From positions 1-17,108 of the forward strand of contig UQSH01000039.1 of the NCBI GenBank assembly GCA_900543795.1: a stretch of DNA of 17,108 nt. The letters are read 5' to 3'. The notes below the pieces were generated by a model. It ran no database searches. It worked only from the letters and a program-made list of their open reading frames with translations, and was not told the DNA's origin. The stretch comes from an uncultured Oscillospiraceae bacterium. GTDB lineage: Bacteria > Bacillota > Clostridia > Oscillospirales > Acutalibacteraceae. How positions within the stretch are numbered: the first letter of the stretch is position 1; each line of letters begins with the position of its first letter. Positions 1 to 8,444 of this stretch are shown here, in pieces. The position numbers and the translations under genes are program-made.

Positions 1-30
1 CACGGTTCAGACCACTTTATCGACAGTCTG

Positions 31-60
31 AAAAGGCTTTCCCACTCGGGAAAGCCTTTT
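31..60. terminator. Bidirectional rho-independent terminator
   Basis: A perfect inverted repeat has two 13-bp arms (AAAAGGCTTTCCC and its complement) around an ACTC loop. It ends in T-rich DNA in both directions. On the minus strand it begins 7 nt after the stop codon of the GH2 gene. On the plus strand a frame that is open from base 2 stops at TGA 29-31, directly before the hairpin, so it may also end a gene that lies left of the window. Ten codons are too few to identify that gene. A second, weaker inverted repeat (TTCAGAC at 6-12 with GTCTGAA at 26-32) lies just before it. Confidence 0.85.
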
Positions 61-66
61 ATTAAT

Positions 67-2307
67 TTACGGCTTTTTGATTTTGTTAAGCTGAGCATTA
101 ATTCCGAGAAGCTGCTCCTTTGTGAATTTAACACCTGCCGTGCCGAGAAGATTTGTTAAACGCAAAACGGTAAATCCGCTCATCATTTGCATCATTGCAT
201 TCTTATCAATCTCCATACCTGCTGCGCCTGGACCGCCTGCTTCCGCAATTTTGCTCATCATCTGCACGAAAAGCGCTGCGCCCTCGGGCGATTTCATAAT
301 ATCGCCAACCTTATCGTTGATTGAGAAATATCCCTCAACCTCCGTTATATCAAACCAATTGAGGATTGCTCCCTTTTCCTTGAGCCTGTATGCCTCGTTG
401 AATTTATCAACCTTTCTTATAACGCTTTTGTCTGTGCAATCTCCTGCACGGGCAACAAGCTCTGTTTCTGCTTGAATATTAGGAACATCAAAATAGAAGA
501 AATGCTCGGGACTTTCCTTTACGCCAAGACTTTTTCCGTTTGCAAAAAGCTCAACGCTCGGAAGATTTGAATAAACGGTAACCTTAGTTGATTCCTCAAC
601 TCTTTCAACATATCTTTTACCGCAGATATGAACAAACGGCTCATCGGAAAGCCAAGCCTTATAGGCATAAAAGGAATCCTTTTTATATTTTCTGTCAAAT
701 GTTACAAGGCCTTTATGATTCTGTCCGTTTTCGCCGCCCTCGTTTCTTGCGTCTGCGCCGAAATCAAACATATTCCAAACATGAGTTGCCCAAATATACC
801 TTCTTGTAAAAAGCTGCTTAATAAGCTCCTCATGGTAATGAGCCTGATACTCCTCGGTGTAATCTCCCTGCGTGGGATTTGAGGTGTGCCAATTAAGCGC
901 CTCACAGCCGTATTCGCTCATACCTATCGGAATATTCGGAAATTCCTTATGGAAATTATCAAACCACGGGCCGTTCATTGAGGTGTCGCCGCCATACCAG
1001 CCGAAATAGTGGTTATAGGAAATAACATCCGGAATTTGAATATACGGATCGTGAATATCACACATTGAAACAACTGCGCAGGTTGTTAACCTCGTTTTAT
1101 CCATTTCGTGAACTAAATCGTTTAGCACTCTATGATTATCAATTAAATCATCATTTGAGCCGTTCATGGAAATTTCATTTGAAAGTCCCCAAACAACAAT
1201 ACACGGATGATTATAATTTTGAGTGATAAGCTCCTTCATCTGCGAAATTGTGTTTTCTCTGCCTGTTGGCATATGCTTTGAAATATAAGGGATTTCTGCC
1301 CAAATAACAAGTCCCTTTTCATCGCACAAATCATAAAAATACTGATCGTGCTGATAATGTGCAAGGCGTATTGTTGTTGCACCGAGCTCGCAGATAAGCT
1401 CAATATCCTCCTCGTGATGCTCCGGAAGAAGCGCATTTCCTATTCCCCATCTGTCCTGATGCCTTGAAACGCCGTGAAGCGGATATTCCTTTCCGTTAAG
1501 GATAAATCCATTTTCGGCGTCAATCTTAAAGCTTCTGCATCCGAAGCGTGCCGAAACATTATCAAGCACCTCGCCGTTTTCGCACAAAATTGCCTCTGCC
1601 GTGTAAAGATACGGGTCTTTTCTTCCGTTCCAGAGGTGAACATTTTTTATTTCAACCTCCGCTTGAGGATTGCTTGCAGGAGCCTTTGAAGAAGCAACAG
1701 GCTCCCCCTGTGCATTCTTAACCGTAATAAGAAGCTCTTGATTATCCTTTGCGTTTGAAAGGTAACAATTAATTTTAACCTTGGCGTCATTTCCGATAAT
1801 TTCGGGAGTTACGGCAATGCCGGGTCCTCCGTAATATTCAAGGTCAAAATGAGAATCCGAAACTGCAATAATATTAACATCTCGGTAGAGTCCGCCGTAA
1901 AAAGTGAAATCAGCCATCTGAGGATAAACCGTTTCGTTTTCGCTGTTATCAACCGCAACCGAAATGATGTTGCTTTTTTCAAGTGCCTTTGTTATATCAA
2001 CTCTGAATGTTGAATATCCGCCATCGTGATGATAAAGCTTTTCTGCACCGACATAAACATCGGCAGAGGAATTTGCTCCCTTAAATTCAAGAAAATATCT
2101 GTCTGCCTTCGGAAGCTCCTCTCTGTCTATTTCCTTTGCGTACCAACAGGTGCCTCTGTAATAATCGTTTTCTCCGTCCTGACCGTCAATATTATTCCAG
2201 GTGTGCGGAAGATTAACGAAATCCCAAAGCACGGGCATTTCAGACGGAGCAGAGTCCGCCTGCTTTGTAAATGCCCATTTTCTGTTAATATTAATAACTT
2301 CTCTCAT
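67..2307 (-). CDS. Glycoside hydrolase family 2, beta-galactosidase-like
   Basis: This 746-residue enzyme probably removes terminal beta-linked sugars, most likely galactose, from oligosaccharides in the cytoplasm, as no signal peptide is visible. The order of domains is typical of GH2: a sugar-binding jelly-roll (about 1-150), an immunoglobulin-like domain (165-262), a TIM barrel (264-555) and a second beta domain (560-635). The predicted acid/base is Glu378 in WGLSNE and the predicted nucleophile is Glu465 in GMSEYG. The last 90 residues or so (655-746) form a Met- and Gly-rich, probably helical tail that is not part of the GH2 core. GGAG lies 10 nt before the ATG. The gene follows the GPH transporter by 23 nt and ends at the terminator at 31-60, so it is the last gene of that operon. 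Exact substrate is uncertain: beta-galactosidase, beta-glucuronidase and beta-mannosidase share this fold. Confidence 0.9.
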   Translation of the reverse strand: MREVININRKWAFTKQADSAPSEMPVLWDFVNLPHTWNNIDGQDGENDYYRGTCWYAKEIDREELPKADRYFLEFKGANSSADVYVGAEKLYHHDGGYSTFRVDITKALEKSNIISVAVDNSENETVYPQMADFTFYGGLYRDVNIIAVSDSHFDLEYYGGPGIAVTPEIIGNDAKVKINCYLSNAKDNQELLITVKNAQGEPVASSKAPASNPQAEVEIKNVHLWNGRKDPYLYTAEAILCENGEVLDNVSARFGCRSFKIDAENGFILNGKEYPLHGVSRHQDRWGIGNALLPEHHEEDIELICELGATTIRLAHYQHDQYFYDLCDEKGLVIWAEIPYISKHMPTGRENTISQMKELITQNYNHPCIVVWGLSNEISMNGSNDDLIDNHRVLNDLVHEMDKTRLTTCAVVSMCDIHDPYIQIPDVISYNHYFGWYGGDTSMNGPWFDNFHKEFPNIPIGMSEYGCEALNWHTSNPTQGDYTEEYQAHYHEELIKQLFTRRYIWATHVWNMFDFGADARNEGGENGQNHKGLVTFDRKYKKDSFYAYKAWLSDEPFVHICGKRYVERVEESTKVTVYSNLPSVELFANGKSLGVKESPEHFFYFDVPNIQAETELVARAGDCTDKSVIRKVDKFNEAYRLKEKGAILNWFDITEVEGYFSINDKVGDIMKSPEGAALFVQMMSKIAEAGGPGAAGMEIDKNAMMQMMSGFTVLRLTNLLGTAGVKFTKEQLLGINAQLNKIKKP

Positions 2308-2330
2308 TAAAAACCAACTCCATAAATTTT

Positions 2331-3737
2331 TTACTCTTCGCCGTTTGAATCGTTTTGATTCTTTGCCTGCAAGATTGCAACATTTTCATCAACCTGCTTC
2401 TTATGAAGCGGATACCAGAACCAAAGAATGAGTGCAAGAACAAGGAATCCGATTGCCGGAACTATAACGGAAATATTATAAATTCCGTTTACAACGCTTT
2501 CATCAAACTGCGTTTCCTTTGAATATCCTATCATACTGAGAAGAGCACCCGAAAGTCCCGATGAAGCCGCCTGACCGAGCTTTCTTGCGAAGGAATACAG
2601 CGCATAAACAGAGCCGTCCTCTCGAACTCCGTTTTTAATTTCGGAATAATCAATAACATCTGTGATAAGAGCCCAGCAAACCATTGAGAAAACGCCGAGA
2701 CCGAGCCAGCAAACTGCCTGCAAAGCAACATATACCCAAACATTTTGCGGACGAATAATGAGGAGCAAAAAGCAAACGGCTGCCGCCATAATATTTGAAA
2801 CAACGCTAACCTCTGCCTTGCCGAATTTCTTTGCAAGAGGCTTTGCAACAAATGCTGCAATAAGCATTCCGCCTCCCATCATAAGGGTTGCCATTGTTTG
2901 CGCCTTTGCGTTTTTATAGAAATTCGGAAAAACATAATTTGCCATTGACTGCATTGTGAGCTGGGCAAGAAGCATAAAGATTGAAGCGCATATAATTGAA
3001 ATGAGCGCTCTGTTTTTAACTGCATTTTTAAGCATCTGTCCAACGCTGTTATTCTGCATAGCTTCTTCGCTCGAAACAGATTTAACACGCTCTGTTGTTA
3101 GGTTGTAGCAAAGCAGATAGCAAATTATTGCGCAAACAGAAAAAATACCCGCAATAATAGTAAATCTTCCGCCGTTGAGCACTTCGTTTCCGTTTATCTT
3201 ATCATAAGCAATCATGGGAACGCCTGCGGTAATTATACCGCCTGCAAGCATACCGCCCATTGTTCTGAAGGTTGAAAGCGACTGCCTGTCTGACGGGTCA
3301 GACGAAATTGCAGACGCCATTGAACCGTAAGGAATATTAACCGAGGTGTAGAAAACGGAGCCCCAAAGAATATATGTTATAAATAAATATGCAATCTTTG
3401 CCGCCTGTGAAAGATCGGAAAGAGAGCTTTGGTACATAAGAAATGACATAAGCGCAACAGGACCGCACATACGAAGTATCCACGGCTTAAACTTGCCTGC
3501 CTTTGTATATTTGCTTCTGTCGCAAATTCTGCCCATTGCAACATCGGTAAACGCATCAACAAAACGCGCAATCATCATAATTGCGCCGACTGCTGCACCC
3601 GGAACATCCATAACATCGGTATAGAATTTCATTAAGAAGCTTGACGACAGAATAAAGGTGAAATCATTAGCGAAATCGCCGAACATATAGCCAAGCTTGT
3701 CTTTAATACCGAAAGGCTTAACCTGATTATTACTCAT
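2331..3737 (-). CDS. GPH-family sugar:cation symporter (MelB/UidB-like)
   Basis: This 468-residue membrane protein belongs to the glycoside-pentoside-hexuronide group of the major facilitator superfamily. It probably imports a glycoside with Na+ or H+. The N-terminal region carries the usual family pattern: a KLGYMFGDFAND segment in the first helix and, after the second and third helices, a DR..YTKAGKFKPWIL loop near residues 71-87. About twelve hydrophobic segments can be counted, and the length is normal for the family. The start follows a strong AAGGAGAGG ribosome binding site. It is the first gene of a two-gene operon with the GH2 enzyme 23 nt downstream, and it is divergent from the AraC-type regulator. 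The context suggests that its substrate is the same galactoside or related sugar that the GH2 enzyme cuts. Its specificity cannot be read from the sequence. Confidence 0.9.
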   Translation of the reverse strand: MSNNQVKPFGIKDKLGYMFGDFANDFTFILSSSFLMKFYTDVMDVPGAAVGAIMMIARFVDAFTDVAMGRICDRSKYTKAGKFKPWILRMCGPVALMSFLMYQSSLSDLSQAAKIAYLFITYILWGSVFYTSVNIPYGSMASAISSDPSDRQSLSTFRTMGGMLAGGIITAGVPMIAYDKINGNEVLNGGRFTIIAGIFSVCAIICYLLCYNLTTERVKSVSSEEAMQNNSVGQMLKNAVKNRALISIICASIFMLLAQLTMQSMANYVFPNFYKNAKAQTMATLMMGGGMLIAAFVAKPLAKKFGKAEVSVVSNIMAAAVCFLLLIIRPQNVWVYVALQAVCWLGLGVFSMVCWALITDVIDYSEIKNGVREDGSVYALYSFARKLGQAASSGLSGALLSMIGYSKETQFDESVVNGIYNISVIVPAIGFLVLALILWFWYPLHKKQVDENVAILQAKNQNDSNGEE

Positions 3738-3774
3738 AACCCTCTCCTTAAAAAAATAACAAATATTTTAAACA

Positions 3775-3806
3775 TTTGGTATAATTTTGATAAAAACTAT
3801 ACAAAA
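3775..3806. promoter_or_regulatory. Inverted repeat, candidate operator between araC-type gene and transporter
   Basis: TTTGGTATA (3775-3783) and TATACAAAA (3798-3806) form an inverted repeat with one mismatch and a 14-nt spacer. It lies 38-69 nt before the transporter start. On the minus strand a TATAGT -10-like element (3796-3801) overlaps the right arm, with only a poor -35 (AAATGT) 17 nt further up. A weak -35 next to a repeat is what one expects of an activator-dependent promoter. No binding protein can be proved from sequence alone. Confidence 0.4.
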
Positions 3807-3889
3807 CACTTAATAATAACATTTTATAATAAAGCTGAAATAAGCGTGAGTATTATTTTTATATATTTTAGTATTTTTTTTATGTTATA

Positions 3890-3918
3890 TTGATTTTTTG
3901 CAAAAATTATACGATAAT
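3890..3918 (+). promoter_or_regulatory. Promoter of the AraC-type regulator
   Basis: TTGATT (3890-3895) and GATAAT (3913-3918) are 17 nt apart on the plus strand, a good match to a vegetative sigma factor promoter. The start codon of the regulator at 3950 would give a leader of roughly 25 nt with the ACGGAG ribosome binding site in it. Confidence 0.55.
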
Positions 3919-3949
3919 AGGAATAAATAAACAATTACGGAGTAAAAAT

Positions 3950-5215
3950 ATGGATTATTCTGCCGAGCTTGATTTTTTTAAATCCATTCTGTTAAATCTT
4001 CACTTGAAGGCAACTGTTTTGCGAGAGGAGGAAGAAGCAGAGGAATGCCTTGATTTCGGTATTCGCTCGTTGCTTAATTATAAAAAGGAATACAACAGTA
4101 TGTTCAGCGTTTCTCAAATTGATATTAATCCAAACACGATTGTTGAATATACCGATGAGTTCAGATGCAAATACATTTATATGCTTTTGCCCGAGACTGA
4201 TAAAAAAACCGTTCTTTTAATCGGTCCGTACACGGAAACGAATATAACAAAGGAGGTTTTGGCAGGTGCAGAAAAGGAATTCGGACTTTCAAATAATATT
4301 ATTTTACAAATAGAAAAATATTATACAAGAGTGCCTTATTTTGAAAACACAAGGATAATAATAACACTTGTTAACAGCTTTGCACAAATAATTTGGGGAG
4401 GCTTTGAAAACTATTCGTTTGAGTACAAAAGCGATTTAAGCTTTCACGACGACAATTTCTCAAATATTGATTACAGCGTTAACAAGGGCGACAACGCCGA
4501 GCTTGCAATCCAAATTCTTGAATCACGCTATCAAAAGGAAAACGAGCTGATGGCTGCGGTTTCTCAGGGATTGCTTCACAAGGCAGAGCAAATACTCGGC
4601 AATGCCTTTCGCAATTCCGTTATTGAAAAAAGAACCGAAAACCCCATTAGAAATCTAAAAAACTATATTGTTATTCTTAACACGCTTTTACGCAAGGCGG
4701 CAGAAAACGGAGCAGTTCACCCTCTTTATATAGACAGAATGTCCTGCGCTTATGCAATTCAGGCAGAGGCGCTGACAAATCTTGAAGACGGATATAAGCT
4801 GATTAAGGAAATGGGGCGAAGCTATTGCAGGCTTGTGCAAAAGCATTCCGTTAAAAGCTATTCCCCGCTTGTGCGAAAGGCAGTTATAAGAATAGACGCT
4901 GACCTAACATCAGATTTAAGCCTAAACAAGCAGGCGCAGCTTCTTAATGTTAACCCAAGCTATCTATCCGCTCTTTTTAAAAAAGAAACGGGCATAACGC
5001 TGACGGATTATGTAAACACAAAGCGAATTGAACACGCCGCTCTTCTTTTAAGAAAAACAGACCTTCAAATTCAAACGGTTGCGCAGAAATGCGGAATATA
5101 TGATGTTAATTATTTTACAAAGCTATTTAAAAAATATGAAAACAAAACACCTAAGGAATACAGAGAGGCAAACAGTATAATGACCACTAAACGCTTTGAG
5201 GTGCAAAACGAATAG
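3950..5215 (+). CDS. AraC-family transcriptional regulator
   Basis: This is a 421-residue regulator, probably an activator of the neighbouring sugar operon. The last 100 residues or so hold the two helix-turn-helix units of the AraC DNA-binding domain: the first around LLNVNPSYLSALFKKETG and the second around CGIYDVNYFTKLFKKYENK, followed by the usual TPKEYR ending. The N-terminal 300 residues are a sensor region that I cannot assign to a cupin or other known ligand domain. It has no membrane segment, so it is probably cytoplasmic. An in-frame TTG at 3890 would add 20 residues, but it lies inside the predicted promoter. The ATG at 3950 has ACGGAG 7 nt upstream and is the better start. It is divergently transcribed from the GPH transporter gene with about 210 nt between them. 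Confidence 0.88.
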   Translation: MDYSAELDFFKSILLNLHLKATVLREEEEAEECLDFGIRSLLNYKKEYNSMFSVSQIDINPNTIVEYTDEFRCKYIYMLLPETDKKTVLLIGPYTETNITKEVLAGAEKEFGLSNNIILQIEKYYTRVPYFENTRIIITLVNSFAQIIWGGFENYSFEYKSDLSFHDDNFSNIDYSVNKGDNAELAIQILESRYQKENELMAAVSQGLLHKAEQILGNAFRNSVIEKRTENPIRNLKNYIVILNTLLRKAAENGAVHPLYIDRMSCAYAIQAEALTNLEDGYKLIKEMGRSYCRLVQKHSVKSYSPLVRKAVIRIDADLTSDLSLNKQAQLLNVNPSYLSALFKKETGITLTDYVNTKRIEHAALLLRKTDLQIQTVAQKCGIYDVNYFTKLFKKYENKTPKEYREANSIMTTKRFEVQNE

Positions 5216-5229
5216 CATTAAAATAACAC

Positions 5230-5258
5230 TTGCAACATCACCCTATATGTGATAAAAT
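5230..5258 (+). promoter_or_regulatory. Promoter of yebC
   Basis: TTGCAA (5230-5235) is followed after 17 nt by TAAAAT (5253-5258), with a TG just before the -10 (TGTGATAAAAT), an extended -10 pattern. It lies 14 nt behind the stop codon of the AraC-type gene and 40 nt before the yebC start, so yebC is probably transcribed on its own. Confidence 0.55.
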
Positions 5259-5298
5259 TGTTGAGGCTTTAAATAATCAGGATAAGGAGCTGAATTTT

Positions 5299-6042
5299 AT
5301 GAGCGGACATTCAAAATGGAGCACCATTAAAAGAAAAAAAGGAGCAAACGACGCTGCCCGTGCAAAGGTTTTCACTAAAATAGGCAGAGAGCTTGCAGTT
5401 GCAGTTAAAAACGGAGGTCCCGATCCGTCCGTTAACTCAAAGCTTAAGGATGTTATTGCAAAGGCGAAGCAAAATAATGTTCCAAACGATAATATCGAGC
5501 GTATGCTTAAAAAGGCAGCAGGCGAAACAGGCGGCGCAGATTATGAGGAAATTCTCTATGAGGGCTACGGTCCGAGCGGAGTTGCCGTTATTGTTGAAGC
5601 TTTAACAGATAACAGAAACCGCACCGCAGGCGAGGTTAGGCATTATTTCGACAAGGCAGGCGGAAATATGGGAACAAGCGGCTCCGTTACATTTATGTTC
5701 AGCCGCGAGGGCGTTATTCTTATTGAAAAAGAGGATGTTGACGAGGACGCTCTTATGATGGATGCACTTGACGCCGGCGCAACAGATTTTATTACCGATG
5801 ACGATGATGTTTTTGAAATCAGAACAGAGGCAAACGATGTTGGAGCAATCCGTGATGACCTTGAAAGAAAGGGCTATAAAATTATTTCAAGCGATCCGGC
5901 ATATATTCCCTCAACATATACACGCCTTGAAAATCCCGATGATATGATGAAGATGAGCCGAATGATAGAAATGTTTGAAGAAAACGATGATGTTCAGGCA
6001 ATCTGGCACAACTGGGAAAACGAAGACGAATACGAGGGCTGA
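5299..6042 (+). CDS. yebC: YebC/TACO1-family regulatory protein
   Basis: This 247-residue protein is a clear YebC family member. The family is annotated as DNA-binding regulators, and members have also been described as translation factors that help ribosomes through difficult stretches. The N-terminus MSGHSKWSTIKRKKG and the following segment with FTKIGREL are family hallmarks, as are NIERMLKKA and YEGYGPSGVAV. The acidic second half (EEDVDEDALMMDALDAGA) is also typical. An upstream in-frame start at 5230 would add 23 residues unlike the family. The ATG at 5299 has AAGGAG 9 nt before it and gives the normal length. It is a single-gene unit with its own promoter, ending at a strong terminator. 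Confidence 0.95.
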   Translation: MSGHSKWSTIKRKKGANDAARAKVFTKIGRELAVAVKNGGPDPSVNSKLKDVIAKAKQNNVPNDNIERMLKKAAGETGGADYEEILYEGYGPSGVAVIVEALTDNRNRTAGEVRHYFDKAGGNMGTSGSVTFMFSREGVILIEKEDVDEDALMMDALDAGATDFITDDDDVFEIRTEANDVGAIRDDLERKGYKIISSDPAYIPSTYTRLENPDDMMKMSRMIEMFEENDDVQAIWHNWENEDEYEG

Positions 6043-6056
6043 AAATCATAAAAACT

Positions 6057-6090
6057 GCTCCGCAGGATTAAAAAATCCTGCGGAGCTTTT
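6057..6090. terminator. Bidirectional rho-independent terminator
   Basis: A perfect 13-bp stem (GCTCCGCAGGATT and its complement) closes on an AAAA loop and is followed by TTTTATTAT on the plus strand. On the minus strand it is followed by AGTTTTTAT. It lies 14 nt after the yebC stop and 5 nt after the stop of the convergent lipoprotein gene, so it serves both. Confidence 0.93.
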
Positions 6091-6091
6091 A

Positions 6092-7093
6092 TTATGCAGA
6101 TATATTATTATATTTTCCTAAATCGGGAATTACCGTAACAAATGAAACTTCACGGGTTTTTGCATTAACATAAACGATAACCTCGGGATAAGGTGCTCCG
6201 TCGGTAAGTGGCTCTGCGTCGAGTACAACCTCCCAGCAATATTCGGGAGCTTTTTCATATTGATAGCTTTTAACATCATTTTTAATCGCTGAATAATAAT
6301 TAAATGACCTACCCCATTGAACATAATTGTTTGAAAAGTCAATATTCTTCCAAAGGATTGTTCCCTCTTTACCTGTTTCGGAAGCTTTTTCCGAAGCCGG
6401 TGTAAAGCTGTATTTAGCAGAGTCATTATAATACTTACTGCTTTTCGATTCCTCTAATGCAATTTTCTCGGCTTCCTCAGCAGTTATATAACCGTTCGGC
6501 AAATCTGCTCTGATATTGTATTCTGCATCAAGCAAATCATTTATCTCGCCCGTTGAAGTATTGAGAGAGCGATATATTATATCCTGCCCTTCTGCGCAAT
6601 TCAATATCATTACATTGCTTTCGGTTATAAATGACGGAACAGCCAAGCCACCGAAAACAAGTGAAAAGCTGCTTTCATCATAATTACCGTTTTTGTCAAT
6701 AACAATTCTGTAAAGCCTTTGCTCATTTATTGCAGAGCCGTTATCTGCTTCAATATCCTCAACAGTTGAAAGATAAAGAGCATTATTAATGTATGCAACA
6801 GGCTCTAACTCTGTATTTGTTTTAAAGATTTCACTTTTTTGGTTATCACTTGCCGTAACAAATAACGAACCGTTTTCAAATGTAAAACTATTGCCGTCAA
6901 CAGAACATTCATAATTGATTTCATCTTCGGCAGAACATTCAAACGGCTTAAACTCCTCTGGAAGATTAAGCTCCGCCGCCTCCTTTGAATTTGAAGAAGC
7001 ACTATGGCTTGCAACCCCTTCCTGCGAAGCCGAACAGGCAGTTAATGAAAAAATCATCAAAGCCGATAACATTGTAATTATAATTTTCTTCAT
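6092..7093 (-). CDS. Putative lipoprotein with PepSY-like C-terminal region
   Basis: This is a 333-residue predicted lipoprotein of unknown role. The N-terminus (MKKIIITML..) is a signal peptide ending in a lipobox LTAC, so Cys20 would be lipidated and the protein anchored on the outer face of the membrane. Next come a Ser-rich linker and a beta-rich middle part with repeated short strands. The last 130 residues begin with ITAEEAEKIALEE and end in a WEVVLDAEP..PEVIVYVNAKTREV pattern, which resembles PepSY domains. A GTG three codons upstream (7102) is possible, but it sits directly on the GGCGGT sequence. The ATG at 7093 has that sequence 10 nt away and starts the signal peptide properly. No convincing promoter was seen, so it may be read from upstream genes. 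Confidence 0.75.
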   Translation of the reverse strand: MKKIIITMLSALMIFSLTACSASQEGVASHSASSNSKEAAELNLPEEFKPFECSAEDEINYECSVDGNSFTFENGSLFVTASDNQKSEIFKTNTELEPVAYINNALYLSTVEDIEADNGSAINEQRLYRIVIDKNGNYDESSFSLVFGGLAVPSFITESNVMILNCAEGQDIIYRSLNTSTGEINDLLDAEYNIRADLPNGYITAEEAEKIALEESKSSKYYNDSAKYSFTPASEKASETGKEGTILWKNIDFSNNYVQWGRSFNYYSAIKNDVKSYQYEKAPEYCWEVVLDAEPLTDGAPYPEVIVYVNAKTREVSFVTVIPDLGKYNNISA

Positions 7094-7124
7094 AAAAGAC
7101 ACACCGCCAATAAATGTTATTTCT

Positions 7125-7199
7125 TATATTAAAGACCTCGTCGAGATAATATTTAATAAGATCAACACACTGAACACCGGAAGATCCATCGTAATCCAT
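7125..7199 (-). pseudogene. Remnant resembling the active-site segment of a CHAP amidase
   Basis: Between the hydrolase gene and the lipoprotein gene, 25 codons on the minus strand read MDYDGSSGVQCVDLIKYYLD and then EVFNI. The pattern YDG..G.QCVDLIK with its Cys is what I know from the catalytic start of CHAP cysteine amidases and phage endolysins. The similarity stops there: the frame runs out of the CHAP pattern and into the lipoprotein start region in another frame. There is no ribosome binding site before the ATG. The simplest reading is a leftover of a lost cell-wall hydrolase gene. The call rests on one motif from memory. Confidence 0.4.
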
Positions 7200-7215
7200 T
7201 GCTTTATTTATATGA

Positions 7216-8424
7216 TTATTTTATTTTAAATAATTTTTTAACGGCACGCTTGATTTTTGATAAGAGTGTGCTGTTTGCCGCTTTTTGCAGGGCGGCAATT
7301 TTTTTATCCTTTTCGGCAAGCTGTTTGTTTTTATCATTAAGCTCTGCCGTTAGCCTTTCGATTTCAAGGCGGCGTGAAACTGCCTTTTGATTTATTTCAC
7401 GCTTGCGTGAAAGAAGCTCATACCTGTCTGCCCAATAGCTGTTTGCAAACGAAGCAAGAGCGTTTACCGTTTCATTATCTGCCGAATTTTTTATACATTC
7501 AAGAACGGTTAAAATCATTGAAAACAACGCCGGATTTTCAAACGCGCCGTGTGCATCGATCTCGCCGCAGGCATAATACTGCCACAAAAACAGATTATTA
7601 CATTCCGAAACACCGTATTTAAGCTTCAAATCAAAATTATTTGTTAAATATTTAAGGTCAACATCATAATCAAAATCAGAGGCTATATTTGATATAATCA
7701 AAAAGGTGTTTTTAGGATTGCTTTTTATCATTGAGGCAAAATCATTTCTTGCCTTAAAGTCCTCGCTTGACGGATTAATTCCCGTTACCGAAACGAATTT
7801 GCCTTTATACTTATATTTTTCAATATCAAGCTGTGGATTTATTGCAACAACCGAGCTTTCGGGAATAAGCGAGCCGACTGCAACTGCCGCCGAGCCGCCG
7901 CTTGAACGCCCGTAAAGCACAATATCGGAATTATCAACCTTAAGAAGCCGTGCTATTTCGCAAATAAGCATTGCGGTTGGCTCTCTGTAATCCTGCGTAT
8001 CGGTTCCGTAAAACCAGCCGACAGTTAAATCGGGATATGTGAAATACATTGGGTCATCAATACAGAGAACGGAAGCACTTGTGTTTACATACCACGACCA
8101 TGATGAAAAGGTTGGATACGGCACAACATCGCAGCCGCCGTTTCTTGAACGCGCACCGCTGAAAAAAACAACAAGCCTTTCAGCACTTCCCTGCCTGAAA
8201 AAGCATTCCAAGCGTGTTGACGAAATATCCGCAAAAAAGCGAGACGGCGGCAAAGAGCCGTCGCCGAGCTTAAACTCAACAGGCACAGACTGAACAAGAG
8301 CCTTATCTGCCTGCATATTTATATGATAATCATATTCGCTTTTAGCCTGCTGTGAATCTAAATCCGCACCGAGCTCAAAGGAATTTTTATCTGCCTCTTT
8401 AAAAATTGTTTCAAGAGATTTCAT
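7216..8424 (-). CDS. Alpha/beta hydrolase with C-terminal coiled coil
   Basis: This 402-residue protein probably acts as an esterase, acyl transferase or peptidase of the alpha/beta-hydrolase fold. A nucleophile elbow GRSSGG (Ser174) follows a hydrophobic strand IVLY. A likely catalytic His is His292 in DAHGAF, and Asp250 or Asp252 are candidates for the acid. No signal peptide or membrane segment is present. Residues 338-384 form a predicted coiled coil rich in Lys, Glu and Arg, and the last 15 residues are a basic, possibly membrane-touching helix (LLSKIKRAVKKLFKIK). The ATG at 8424 has GGAG 5 nt before it, and a GTG two codons upstream overlaps that site. It lies 20 nt downstream of the ABC ATPase gene, so it is probably co-transcribed with it. 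Hydrolases of this sort occur in capsule and surface-glycan clusters, but the substrate here is unknown. Confidence 0.75.
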   Translation of the reverse strand: MKSLETIFKEADKNSFELGADLDSQQAKSEYDYHINMQADKALVQSVPVEFKLGDGSLPPSRFFADISSTRLECFFRQGSAERLVVFFSGARSRNGGCDVVPYPTFSSWSWYVNTSASVLCIDDPMYFTYPDLTVGWFYGTDTQDYREPTAMLICEIARLLKVDNSDIVLYGRSSGGSAAVAVGSLIPESSVVAINPQLDIEKYKYKGKFVSVTGINPSSEDFKARNDFASMIKSNPKNTFLIISNIASDFDYDVDLKYLTNNFDLKLKYGVSECNNLFLWQYYACGEIDAHGAFENPALFSMILTVLECIKNSADNETVNALASFANSYWADRYELLSRKREINQKAVSRRLEIERLTAELNDKNKQLAEKDKKIAALQKAANSTLLSKIKRAVKKLFKIK

Positions 8425-8444
8425 AAGCACTCCAAAAAGGATTT

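Noticed and set aside
1..31. A gene ending at the left edge on the plus strand
   Set aside because: Only ten codons before a TGA are visible, too few to call; mentioned with the terminator instead.
3890..3949. TTG start adding 20 residues to the AraC-type protein
   Set aside because: The codon is part of the predicted -35 element, and a better ATG with ribosome binding site follows.
7002..7199. The full 65-codon frame containing the CHAP-like segment as a working gene
   Set aside because: Only the first 25 codons resemble anything, and the rest overlaps the lipoprotein signal peptide region in another frame; treated as a remnant.
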